From: Flavobacterium psychrophilum
GTDB lineage: Bacteria > Bacteroidota > Bacteroidia > Flavobacteriales > Flavobacteriaceae
Direction of reading: 5' to 3'
NCBI GenBank assembly: GCA_001708385.1
Contig: CP012388.1
Coordinates: forward strand, 2,294,001-2,358,000
Length of the DNA: 64,000 bases
Shown here piece by piece: positions 1-7,744 of the stretch. The notes beneath the pieces are model-generated. The model had not been told where the DNA came from and did no database searches. It worked only from the letters and a program-made list of their open reading frames with translations. A program made the translations under genes and the position numbers. Position 1 is the stretch's first letter. Each line of letters starts with the position of its first letter.

Positions 1-1228
1 GCTTACTACTTGCTAAATCTATGGGTGTTTTTATATAAGCACCGCCTAAAAGTACCAAGTGTGAGTTTACACCTATATTATATATTGCACCGGCAAGTAT
101 CATCAGATACGTTTCAACTCCAAAATAAAGGTAGAACGCTGCTACCACTGCACTGATAACAGTACCTATAACTACCAGCCACCATTTAGAAGATATGTAT
201 TCTTTATACTGAATGTTCTGGCTCATCATTAGCGGATAATAGGCACTATCCCAACTTGGTACAAACTGACCAAAAGTGAACATAAAGCCTCCAGATACAA
301 AGATACCCGCAAACATTTTCCAAAAAGGCCCGTCGTAAATTTCTATAGCACTTGTAAAAAACAGTAATCCGTAAAAAATAAAGGCAACGCTCATTATAAG
401 GGTAGTTTTAGAACGCTTATTTCTTCGTAAAAGTTTTATATCATTTTTAAGGAAGGTACCCAGCGTTCCAAACTTATTAAGCCATGTATAATCCTGTGTT
501 TCCGCAATTTCATGTTTGCCTTTAAGACCTGTATCCAGATATAATTCTTTAGAGAAAAGCTTAAAACAGGTAATCCATAAAAAGGCAAGCACTACAATAG
601 GTATAAGGAACACATAATACGTTGAATACATCCCCTGATAGAAAACAGATGTAACAATTGTAATATCAAAGAAACTGTAATACTGAACAATTCCCACGGC
701 AGCAAGTATAACAGCAATCGTCCAGAACAACCAATCCTTATCGTAAATAAGCAGGTTAAGGAAATTGTTTGCGTATATTAACGCAATAATGCCTAAATGC
801 CATAAAATTACATTTACAACATCGTAACCATTTATAATTAGCATTACAGAAAAAGGGATAAAGAAAAAGCAATGCAGAATATTAAAAAAAGACAATGCCG
901 TTTTACCTAAGGCGAAATTTACAATCGTACTTCGTTTAATAGGCAGCGTAAGTAATGGCCTGATGTTAATTACAGGGACCTTTTGAAGAAAGAAACGGAT
1001 CAACAGATCTAAAACCAGATAGTATATAATGAACTTGTTTACTACCACTAAAGGATCCTGTCCCATTTGTTCTTTAATAATATGATAAGATGCTAATCCC
1101 ATTATAAGAAATAGTACCCCAAAATAAATGGCTCCAAGTATCATAAATACTTTTAGCGCCATGTTGCCTGCAAAAGATGATGCCCTTGTGAATGATTTCC
1201 ATTCGAGCCGGATAAATTGTCTGAACAT
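1..1228 (-). CDS. DUF5687-like multi-pass membrane protein (partial, 3' end outside window)
   Basis: The ATG at 1228 opens a frame that stays open to the left edge (409 codons visible); it begins MFRQFIRLEWKSFTRASSFA. The protein is almost wholly hydrophobic, with about ten membrane segments by eye and no nucleotide-binding motif. It resembles the DUF5687 family of Bacteroidetes, which is organised like an ABC-2 permease and usually sits beside an ABC ATPase gene; such a gene would lie beyond the left edge and is not seen. It follows the PadR operon in the same direction after a 70-bp gap, so it may be part of the same regulated unit (inference). The missing C-terminus prevents a firm family call. 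Confidence 0.7.
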   Translation of the reverse strand, partial: MFRQFIRLEWKSFTRASSFAGNMALKVFMILGAIYFGVLFLIMGLASYHIIKEQMGQDPLVVVNKFIIYYLVLDLLIRFFLQKVPVINIRPLLTLPIKRSTIVNFALGKTALSFFNILHCFFFIPFSVMLIINGYDVVNVILWHLGIIALIYANNFLNLLIYDKDWLFWTIAVILAAVGIVQYYSFFDITIVTSVFYQGMYSTYYVFLIPIVVLAFLWITCFKLFSKELYLDTGLKGKHEIAETQDYTWLNKFGTLGTFLKNDIKLLRRNKRSKTTLIMSVAFIFYGLLFFTSAIEIYDGPFWKMFAGIFVSGGFMFTFGQFVPSWDSAYYPLMMSQNIQYKEYISSKWWLVVIGTVISAVVAAFYLYFGVETYLMILAGAIYNIGVNSHLVLLGGAYIKTPIDLASSK

Positions 1229-1298
1229 TGTAATTTGGTTGATGGTTTAGTTAATAGGTAAGTAAAGTTTGTAAAACGTTACAAACTTTTTTAAAAAA

Positions 1299-1994
1299 TT
1301 ACATATTATATTCCGGATAGGTTTTTAATAAGTGCTCTTCCGCCTTAGAAGGGATAAGATATAAAGTAATATAGGTGTATAGAGTGAATATAATAAAGAG
1401 CGCAGACATGATCCACATTAACAACGCCGACGGATTTTCTCTATAAACATGATACAAAATCTGATAGGGTGCAACCATAAAACCTGTAGACCTCATTATG
1501 AGTGTCTCATAAAGCCATTTCTTACCCGTTTTCTTTACTTTTCTCCTATATTTCACATTAAGAATGATGAGCTTAACAATGCCCAGCATTACAACTCCCG
1601 ATAGTAAAACAGAGTAAGCTATCATATTAAATCTGCCAAGTTTATAGGCCAATACAACAAGAAGTAGGGTCAATAGAATTTTTGGAAGCCTCAAATATTC
1701 TTTAAGATAAGCCCATGTAAGATTTCCATATTTTTTAGTTAAAACGCCCTGTCTTTGCTCTACAATTCCTGTAAAGCCGAAGATACCAAACTTTTTAAAT
1801 TCAAAATGCAATGCTTCGTTGAAACCCAGGTCGGGCTGCATTTGCCAGCGTTCCTCGATTGCGTTGGCAAGGTGGTCAACCAGCTCGCACTGCACATCAT
1901 AATATTCTACGTAATGCTTGCGTGTAAACTCAAACAACATATCCATTTGTTCTGCCGAAACTTTTTTAGTTTGATGCGATGCGAGATTAACCAT
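1299..1994 (-). CDS. Membrane protein with N-terminal acidic helical domain (paralogue 3 of PadR operon)
   Basis: 231 residues. Residues 29-43 (VEYYDVQCELVDHLA) are a soluble helical motif also found in the two upstream neighbours: aromatic-x-D-(V/I)-x2-E-(L/M)-x-D-H-x-A. About four membrane segments follow, near 106-122, 124-145, 165-180 and 192-216. The start overlaps the previous stop by 8 bp, so translation is probably coupled. The arrangement of a small acidic helical domain plus membrane segments, encoded directly after a PadR gene, matches the PadR-associated HAAS/permease-prefix type of protein, which is thought to tie a membrane sensor or transporter to the regulator. The specific function is unknown. 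Confidence 0.7.
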   Translation of the reverse strand: MVNLASHQTKKVSAEQMDMLFEFTRKHYVEYYDVQCELVDHLANAIEERWQMQPDLGFNEALHFEFKKFGIFGFTGIVEQRQGVLTKKYGNLTWAYLKEYLRLPKILLTLLLVVLAYKLGRFNMIAYSVLLSGVVMLGIVKLIILNVKYRRKVKKTGKKWLYETLIMRSTGFMVAPYQILYHVYRENPSALLMWIMSALFIIFTLYTYITLYLIPSKAEEHLLKTYPEYNM

Positions 1995-2604
1995 GATACT
2001 TTAATTTTATCTGACCTTTAAAACTTTTCATAGTGTAGCCGAGCGCTAGTGAAACTGAAATTAAAGCCGTAAAATATAGTAATACCCCTATATCTGTTAG
2101 CCAGTCACTTAAGAAGTTAGCGGCTATTATCCCTGGAAAGAATACCAAGAGGTTTGCTATACCCAGTCCCTCTCCTGTAGAATACATATCTCTATTTTTA
2201 AAAACGGGAATGAGAGAACGAATTGAAAACGAAGCATTTGTAATACAGAAGCTCAAAAACAAAACTGGCATCAGCGTGTCCAGGTCTACATAAAGGTAGA
2301 GGCTTAACAGAAAAATGAATATGCTGCCAACAATTCCCACAAATCTAAATGTGAAAAGATTGTGTACTAATGTTTTCCACGAGTCTAACCATGCAACCAT
2401 AACCGATTTTGTACTCTGCTTTCTTAATTGTTTTTTATGACAAGTTATATAGCTTTCAAAATTCTCATCAAAATCGCCGTCAATACACTCTAGTTCAGAA
2501 GCAATATGGTCTGTCATTTCCAGGCGGATATCAACATACATAATCCCGATTGTTAAAAGGGCTGCATCAATTTGTTTTATCTGTTGTAATGTAAGTTTAG
2601 GCAT
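1987..2604 (-). CDS. Membrane protein with N-terminal acidic helical domain (paralogue 2 of PadR operon)
   Basis: 205 residues. The shared motif is at 22-39 (MYVDIRLEMTDHIASELE), followed by a polar stretch to about 80 and four membrane segments in the C-terminal half. It overlaps the next gene and the preceding gene by 8 bp each, the tightest coupling in the operon. Similarity to its neighbours is confined to the N-terminal motif and the general layout; the membrane portions have diverged strongly. This suggests old duplication and specialisation rather than redundancy. No enzymatic motif is visible. Confidence 0.7.
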   Translation of the reverse strand: MPKLTLQQIKQIDAALLTIGIMYVDIRLEMTDHIASELECIDGDFDENFESYITCHKKQLRKQSTKSVMVAWLDSWKTLVHNLFTFRFVGIVGSIFIFLLSLYLYVDLDTLMPVLFLSFCITNASFSIRSLIPVFKNRDMYSTGEGLGIANLLVFFPGIIAANFLSDWLTDIGVLLYFTALISVSLALGYTMKSFKGQIKLKYHG

Positions 2605-3205
2605 ATTTATTCCTTTGTAAAATAGGGGTCGATTTATACGTTAAATAATATCCTGTTAGCCCAATACTTAAAGCAACTATTTTGCATATATGGATAAAAT
2701 TTGTTTCATCTGTAAAACGGTGTACCTGTGTAAGTATCAAGAATGGCAACAGGTAATAAAACTGCGATATATCTACAAGCCTTTTAAAAAAAGGATATTT
2801 GCTATTCAGCCATTTTTGCCCAAATAATATAAACAGCATTAACAACATCATTGTCCCTTCAATAAAACGATATGCCCATATATTTAATGTTGACAGGAAT
2901 GCTACTCCAAAAACTGTTATAAAAAATACAACTCCGCGAAGGCTAAAAAACTGCTTAAGTACAAACTTTCTGTTTTGTTTATCCCTCATCTCTTCCTGAT
3001 GTCTGGCAGCAGTTAGCAATTTTACTTTGTGATGAGAATTCATATAGTTTGCAAGAACTAGATTGAAATTATCATTTTCATTCAATTCAGCTTCCAGCGT
3101 GGCTGCAATATGGTCAACCATCTCTGCTTTTATATCAACATAAAATATCCTGTCCTTATTAAGATATCTTTCAATCATTATAATTTGTTCAGAAGTAAGT
3201 TTCAT
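2597..3205 (-). CDS. Membrane protein with N-terminal acidic helical domain (paralogue 1 of PadR operon)
   Basis: 202 residues. The N-terminal motif at 21-38 (FYVDIKAEMVDHIAATLE) is the clearest copy of the three. A polar linker runs to about residue 88, then four membrane segments. The gene starts 5 bp after the padR stop codon, so it is co-transcribed with the regulator. In PadR-linked HAAS-type proteins the soluble domain is proposed to act as a regulatory or interaction module; here that is inference from position and motif only. Confidence 0.7.
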   Translation of the reverse strand: MKLTSEQIIMIERYLNKDRIFYVDIKAEMVDHIAATLEAELNENDNFNLVLANYMNSHHKVKLLTAARHQEEMRDKQNRKFVLKQFFSLRGVVFFITVFGVAFLSTLNIWAYRFIEGTMMLLMLFILFGQKWLNSKYPFFKRLVDISQFYYLLPFLILTQVHRFTDETNFIHICKIVALSIGLTGYYLTYKSTPILQRNKYA

Positions 3206-3209
3206 AATT

Positions 3210-3557
3210 TTAAAATTGCAGGTCGGGTTTAGGCGATGGGTTCACTAAGTTTTGCATGTTACGTATAAACTCTTCCAGTTCGGCAAGACGGTTTACGGTT
3301 TCTTTCTCACCGCTTTCGGTAAGTTTATAGTATTTACGCAGCCTGTTGTCTACTTTTTCTACTTCAACATCCAGAAAGCCGTCGGCTTCCAGTTTGTGCA
3401 GTGCCGGATACAGCGCGCCCTCTGTAATGTTAAGTTCTCCGGCGGTTATTCCTTTTACTTTTTGGGTGATCTCATAACCATACATCCTTCCGTTTTCTTC
3501 CAAAAGCTTCATTATTATGGTATTAAGGCTCCCTTTATATAATTGTGAGTTCTTCAT
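3210..3557 (-). CDS. PadR family transcriptional regulator
   Basis: 115 residues, the normal length for a short PadR repressor. The winged-helix signature is clear: GRMYGYEITQKV (recognition domain entry), LNITEGALYPALHKLEADGF (recognition helix and wing start) and RKYYKLTESGE (wing). A C-terminal helix for dimerisation follows. It is the first gene of a minus-strand operon with three membrane proteins. A perfect -7 element lies at 3577-3584 and an ATGT-N8-ACAT inverted repeat, the usual PadR operator form, lies at 3614-3629, so autoregulation is likely. The ligand is unknown. Confidence 0.92.
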   Translation of the reverse strand: MKNSQLYKGSLNTIIMKLLEENGRMYGYEITQKVKGITAGELNITEGALYPALHKLEADGFLDVEVEKVDNRLRKYYKLTESGEKETVNRLAELEEFIRNMQNLVNPSPKPDLQF

Positions 3558-3576
3558 TATAGTTAATTCGTTGAGC

Positions 3577-3584
3577 CAAATATA
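3577..3584 (-). promoter_or_regulatory. -7 promoter element of the padR operon
   Basis: TATATTTG on the minus strand matches the Bacteroidetes sigma-70 -7 consensus TAnnTTTG. It lies 19 bases before the padR ATG. Confidence 0.65.
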
Positions 3585-3613
3585 TACATAATATTCTTAT
3601 GCATAACAATTCT

Positions 3614-3629
3614 ATGTATTATTTTACAT
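3614..3629. promoter_or_regulatory. Candidate PadR operator
   Basis: ATGTATTATTTTACAT is an inverted repeat with five-base arms ATGTA/TACAT. It fits the ATGT-N8-ACAT form known for PadR proteins and lies about 30 bp upstream of the padR -7 element, between padR and the divergent reductase gene. Seen in sequence; binding is inferred. Confidence 0.5.
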
Positions 3630-3660
3630 CACGTTATTTTATTTACCTGTTTGGATTGCT

Positions 3661-3668
3661 TATTTTTG
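3661..3668 (+). promoter_or_regulatory. -7 promoter element of the PaaE-like reductase gene
   Basis: TATTTTTG matches TAnnTTTG and ends 15 bases before the ATG at 3684. Confidence 0.55.
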
Positions 3669-3683
3669 CGGTAAATTACAAAC

Positions 3684-4736
3684 ATGTCAACATTTCATCC
3701 ACTTAAAATAAAAGATGTCAGGAGAGAGACCCCTCAGGCTGTTTCTATTGCTTTTGACATTCCGGAAAACCTTCGCGAAGACTACAATTTCGTTGCAGGC
3801 CAGTACATTAATATAAAAACAAACTTTGAAGGACAGGATATCCGCAAGGCATACTCTATATGTTCTGCACCGGGCAGCAACGAGCTACGTGTAGCTATTA
3901 AAGCTGTAAAAAACGGGGGCTTCTCTGTTTTTGCTAACGAAAAGCTTTCTATAGGCGATACTATGGAAGTGGGCACACCCGAAGGTAAATTTACTTTTGA
4001 GCCTAAACCGGACCGTCAGCGCAATTACGCAGCCTTTTCTGCAGGTAGTGGTATAACACCCGTGCTATCTATTATACAGTCTGTCCTACAGGGTGAGCCG
4101 GAAAGTACTTTTGTGCTTGTATATGGTAATAAAACGCCCGAAGACACTATATTTCACCAATTTCTTCACGACTTACAACAAGAATATGTAGGCCGTTTCT
4201 TTGTACATTTTGTTTACAGCCAGGCAAAAGCTGATGAAGCTTTGTTTGGACGAATTGAAAAAGCTGCTGTAAACTTTGTAATTAAGAACAAACACAAGGA
4301 GAAAGAATTCGAGAAATTCTACCTGTGCGGGCCGGAGCAAATGATACTTACTGTAAACGAGGTATTAAGGGAAAACAACATCCCCGAAAAGAATATTAAG
4401 TTTGAACTATTCTCTACACCGATAGCTGAAAAGAAAATAGAAGAGAACCTTGACGGACAGACTAAAATTACGGTGTTAGTTGACGATGAAGAAGTTACTT
4501 TTGTAATGTCGCAACAAATGACCATTCTTGATGCTGCACTTAAACAGGGTGTAGATGCACCTTACTCATGTCAGGGCGGTATCTGCAGCAGCTGTATGGC
4601 CAAGGTATCTAAAGGTACCGCAGAGATGAAAAAGAACGCAATTCTTACCGATGGCGAAATTGCCGAAGGACTGATACTTACCTGCCAGGCGCACCCAACA
4701 TCTGCAGAAATTTTTGTAGATTTTGATGACGTTTAA
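3684..4736 (+). CDS. PaaE-like ferredoxin/flavodoxin reductase with C-terminal 2Fe-2S domain
   Basis: 350 residues in three modules: an FAD-binding barrel with RKAYS at 54-58, a NAD(P)-binding domain with GSGITPVLS and the CGPEQM motif, and a plant-type ferredoxin domain whose cluster cysteines are Cys296, Cys301, Cys304 and Cys334. This is the layout of PaaE, the electron-transfer subunit of phenylacetyl-CoA epoxidase, but no other paa gene is near. In flavobacteria such proteins often stand alone and are annotated as ferredoxin-NADP reductase; electron transfer from NAD(P)H to an unknown oxygenase or desaturase is the safest call. It is monocistronic, with its own promoter and terminator. 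Confidence 0.88.
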   Translation: MSTFHPLKIKDVRRETPQAVSIAFDIPENLREDYNFVAGQYINIKTNFEGQDIRKAYSICSAPGSNELRVAIKAVKNGGFSVFANEKLSIGDTMEVGTPEGKFTFEPKPDRQRNYAAFSAGSGITPVLSIIQSVLQGEPESTFVLVYGNKTPEDTIFHQFLHDLQQEYVGRFFVHFVYSQAKADEALFGRIEKAAVNFVIKNKHKEKEFEKFYLCGPEQMILTVNEVLRENNIPEKNIKFELFSTPIAEKKIEENLDGQTKITVLVDDEEVTFVMSQQMTILDAALKQGVDAPYSCQGGICSSCMAKVSKGTAEMKKNAILTDGEIAEGLILTCQAHPTSAEIFVDFDDV

Positions 4737-4756
4737 TCCCGTCTTACTGATATGAA

Positions 4757-4778
4757 AAAACCCGCAATTGCGGGTTTT
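4757..4778. terminator. Bidirectional rho-independent terminator
   Basis: AAAACCCGCAATTGCGGGTTTT is a perfect inverted repeat with A and T tracts on both sides, placed between the converging reductase and GT9 genes. Confidence 0.85.
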
Positions 4779-4802
4779 TGTTTTTATATAATCTATTGGT
4801 TC

Positions 4803-5840
4803 TTAACTTAAAACAGTACTGATCTTATCTACAACTGTTTCCGGCTTAATCGTTCGCATGGCATCTTCATAACCTTCAACAATTTTATTGCCGTAAATAG
4901 ATGTTGGCAACAACGGATATTGTTCCCTATTAGCAGTAATGGCATAATCTGCCGGCTGATTAAACGGTGCAAAGCCTGCATACGGATGGGTTGCTCCCCA
5001 AAAGGTAATTACTTTAACACCAAGCATGGCGGCCATGTGCGCATTACCACTATCCATACTCAGCATAAGGTCAAGATTACTTATAAGGTTAAGCTCCTGA
5101 TCCAGTTTTAATCTTCCCGCGGTAACAACTATATTGTTTTTTCCCTGAGCAAACTTTTCCAGTTGTACAGTTTCTTCTTTTCCTCCGCCGAACAGAAATA
5201 ACGTATATTCTGTGTTATCGGCGAGTTTATCTATAACCTCCTGCATTAAATCTGTTGGATATACCTTACCCCGATGTTGAGCAAATGGTGCAATACCAAT
5301 CCACTTACCCGATTTTTCTCCGGAAATAGCTTTTACTTCTAAGGTTAACGGCTGCTTTTCAGGAAATGTTATAGATGTTATATCAATAGGATAGCCCAGC
5401 TTTTCAAAAGTTTTCGCATGCCTTTCCACGATAGGTGTAAGCTGCCTGAAAACCTTGTTTACTGCCCGTGTAAGCGCTTTTTTCTCATAGCGTGCTTTAT
5501 CTGTTGTAGCGGTAGGTTTCCCCATAAGAGAGAAGAGCTTAGCAACTACTTTAGACCTTAACACATTATGCAAATCGGCTACAGCATCAACTTTTAGTGC
5601 TTTAAGTTCCCTGAATAAACGTAATAACCCCAAAAAACCTTTATGCCTTCCATTTACATCGGCTGCAAAAAAGGTTACACGCTCAATATCATCAAAAAAA
5701 GGCTTAAAAAAGGCTCTGGAAAGAATGGTAACTTTTACGTCCGGGTACTTAGCAATTAAGGCTCTCAGCAATGGAACTGTCATGGCGACATCTCCCATTG
5801 CCGAAAGCCTTATCACCAGTATATTTTTTGTTCCTGGCAT
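4803..5840 (-). CDS. Glycosyltransferase family 9 (heptosyltransferase-like)
   Basis: 345 residues. The N-terminus KNILVIRLSAMGDVAMTVP and the C-terminal block MDSGNAHMAAMLGVKVITFW are the two hallmarks of ADP-heptose:LPS heptosyltransferases (GT9, GT-B fold, cytoplasmic side of the inner membrane). It likely adds a sugar to the lipopolysaccharide core; whether the donor is heptose cannot be read from sequence. The upstream gene, a DUF4254 protein, is 15 bp away, and this pairing recurs in Bacteroidetes, which suggests a functional link. It is the last gene of its transcription unit. Confidence 0.9.
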   Translation of the reverse strand: MPGTKNILVIRLSAMGDVAMTVPLLRALIAKYPDVKVTILSRAFFKPFFDDIERVTFFAADVNGRHKGFLGLLRLFRELKALKVDAVADLHNVLRSKVVAKLFSLMGKPTATTDKARYEKKALTRAVNKVFRQLTPIVERHAKTFEKLGYPIDITSITFPEKQPLTLEVKAISGEKSGKWIGIAPFAQHRGKVYPTDLMQEVIDKLADNTEYTLFLFGGGKEETVQLEKFAQGKNNIVVTAGRLKLDQELNLISNLDLMLSMDSGNAHMAAMLGVKVITFWGATHPYAGFAPFNQPADYAITANREQYPLLPTSIYGNKIVEGYEDAMRTIKPETVVDKISTVLS

Positions 5841-5855
5841 TATAACGATCGGGTA

Positions 5856-6461
5856 TTATTTTTTGTTTTGGTACAACACAGGGTTAAGTTCCTCATCATT
5901 ATACATTTTCATTTGCTTGTACACTTTCATGAATTTGTCGCCATTTTCAATATCTGTAAGCAAATCATCAATAGCAGTAGAAAGATCTGTTCTCTGCTCT
6001 AAAAGCACGTTAAGCTTTTCGTTGCACTTAGCCCTGTGTTCAGGAGAAGCATCCTCACGGGTAGCTTCTTCGTTCATGTGGTATATTTTAAGCGCAAGTA
6101 TAGATAACCTGTCTAATGCCCATGCCGGACTTTCAGAGTTAATTTTAGCGCCGTCTTTTACAGTGACATCTTTGTATTCCTGTAAAAAATAGCTGTCTAT
6201 AAATTCTACCATATCGGTACGCACCTGGTTAGATGAATCAATCCTTCTTTTAAGTGCAAGTGCTTCTACAGGGTTAATTTCCGGATTACGGATGATGTCT
6301 TCAAGATGCCATTGTACGGTATCTATCCAGTTTTTTGCATATAGCAGATGCTCTATTTTATCCTTACGGAAAGGATTGTTAATAGGCTGGTCTACGTTAT
6401 CATATTGATGATAATCGTTTATGCTCTGCTCAAATATTGGGAAGGCAATCTTAGAAAACAT
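5856..6461 (-). CDS. DUF4254 family protein
   Basis: 201 residues from the ATG at 6461, largely alpha-helical and soluble. I recognise it as DUF4254 from the blocks NWIDTVQWHLEDIIRNP, ALALKRRIDSSNQ and LDRLSILALKIYHM. Function is not established; it is regularly found beside GT9 glycosyltransferases, as here. A longer reading from a TTG at 6488 is rejected because that codon overlaps the -7 promoter element at 6486-6493 and so lies upstream of the expected transcript start. Confidence 0.85.
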   Translation of the reverse strand: MFSKIAFPIFEQSINDYHQYDNVDQPINNPFRKDKIEHLLYAKNWIDTVQWHLEDIIRNPEINPVEALALKRRIDSSNQVRTDMVEFIDSYFLQEYKDVTVKDGAKINSESPAWALDRLSILALKIYHMNEEATREDASPEHRAKCNEKLNVLLEQRTDLSTAIDDLLTDIENGDKFMKVYKQMKMYNDEELNPVLYQNKK

Positions 6462-6485
6462 AGTATTATTATTTATTGTGTTATG

Positions 6486-6493
6486 CAAATATA
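6486..6493 (-). promoter_or_regulatory. -7 promoter element of the DUF4254-GT9 unit
   Basis: TATATTTG on the minus strand, a perfect TAnnTTTG match, 24 bases before the ATG at 6461. It decides the start of the gene. Confidence 0.7.
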
Positions 6494-6535
6494 GGTTTAT
6501 TACTTGTAAACTGCTAACAGGCGCTGTAGCGCAGA

Positions 6536-7465
6536 TTATAACTGCGATGCGAATATAAATAGTGCAATAAGCACTATAATGCCCAGCATTACTTCTTTAA
6601 ACCATTTATTTTCCTGACTTTCAAAATAATTGGCTCCCATAATAGCCATAGGCGCAAAGGTAAAGGCAAGTATACTGTTGTTTTTATGTGCCGAGAGTAC
6701 ATATATTGCCACACCTATTAAAAAGGAATAAATAATTTTTTTATGTGAAGATTGCAGATTAAGCGGTTTGCTTGTTATTGAAAATGCATACGGAAAAGCA
6801 AACAACGCCGCTATAGACGAAAATACCGCAAGAGCAATATTCTGATAGATATTCTCAAAATACGTAAAGTCAAAACTGATACCAATGCTATCTGCCATGG
6901 TTTCAAAAAAGCCTTCACCCATTACAAAACCTGCCATTAAATACAATACTGTTACCGCAAAAAAAGCAATAAACGGTATAAGCCAGTTTCTGTAATCACG
7001 CGATACGTGAAACACTATGGATATGAAAACCAGCACTATGTATATAATACACCAGAAATGGAATATGGCAGCAGCAAATATCCAGAACGATGCATCAAAT
7101 ATCTTTTCCTTAGGCGTAATTAATGACTGAAGGGAAATAAGCCTTCGCAAAGCCAAAAGCAAAAAGAAGTTGGATATAATGATGTTGATGTTTACCAGCG
7201 TAGTGGGAAACAATATTAAAAAAACCATGAAAAGAAACATGGCGTAAGTGTTTGCCTTGCTAAGATTATTACGTCGTGTAATAAAGTTAGTAAGGAAAAG
7301 TGCTCCTGCCAATAAAAGCAGGAGACCAACCTTTTGTGCTATTAAAATATACTGCTTTGTCCAGTCTGTGTCTCCAAACAGATACAAAAAGTACGTTAAA
7401 ACCAGGACGCAGCCTATTAAAATGTAATTTACCGGTCTTGATTTATTAAAAACACTTGCTAACAT
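6536..7465 (-). CDS. DUF6427 family integral membrane protein
   Basis: 309 residues with about eight to ten membrane segments. The start MLASVFNKSRPVNYILIG and the layout match the DUF6427 family that flavobacteria carry next to purD and the small DUF6341 gene. No catalytic motif is apparent and its role is unknown. It is divergent from DUF6341, with only 48 bp between the two start codons, so the promoters must interleave. Confidence 0.8.
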   Translation of the reverse strand: MLASVFNKSRPVNYILIGCVLVLTYFLYLFGDTDWTKQYILIAQKVGLLLLLAGALFLTNFITRRNNLSKANTYAMFLFMVFLILFPTTLVNINIIISNFFLLLALRRLISLQSLITPKEKIFDASFWIFAAAIFHFWCIIYIVLVFISIVFHVSRDYRNWLIPFIAFFAVTVLYLMAGFVMGEGFFETMADSIGISFDFTYFENIYQNIALAVFSSIAALFAFPYAFSITSKPLNLQSSHKKIIYSFLIGVAIYVLSAHKNNSILAFTFAPMAIMGANYFESQENKWFKEVMLGIIVLIALFIFASQL

Positions 7466-7477
7466 GTGAATATTTTA

Positions 7478-7485
7478 TACTTTTG
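7478..7485 (+). promoter_or_regulatory. -7 promoter element of the DUF6341 gene
   Basis: TACTTTTG matches TAnnTTTG; a TTG at 7457-7459 sits at the right distance for the -33 element. A weaker opposite-strand element, TATATTTA at 7492-7499, could serve the divergent DUF6427 gene. Confidence 0.65.
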
Positions 7486-7513
7486 TGACTGTAAATATAA
7501 TACTTGTTTAAAA

Positions 7514-7744
7514 ATGAAAGCATTTTTCGAAGCGATAGGCTACCTGTTTACAGATATCCTTTTCATCCCTCTAAACTTTTTCCGCAGCCTTGAGCTAGAA
7601 AACTGGTGGCTGGCAAACATTATAACATGGGTTTTTATCCTTATTTGTATTGCTGCTAATATCTATTGGCTAAAACAGCTTAAAATATTTAAGCAAAACA
7701 ACGAAGACGAACAGGATACTACGGCTCACTCTTTCTTATCATAA
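7514..7744 (+). CDS. DUF6341 family small membrane protein
   Basis: 76 residues from the ATG at 7514 (MKAFFEAIGYLFTDILFIP). One hydrophobic segment (about residues 35-55) and a charged, acidic C-terminal tail. It matches the small DUF6341 proteins that accompany DUF6427 in flavobacteria. A GTG at 7466 in frame would lie upstream of the promoter and is not used. Its stop overlaps the purD stop by 6 bp in convergent orientation with no terminator between. Function unknown. Confidence 0.75.
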   Translation: MKAFFEAIGYLFTDILFIPLNFFRSLELENWWLANIITWVFILICIAANIYWLKQLKIFKQNNEDEQDTTAHSFLS

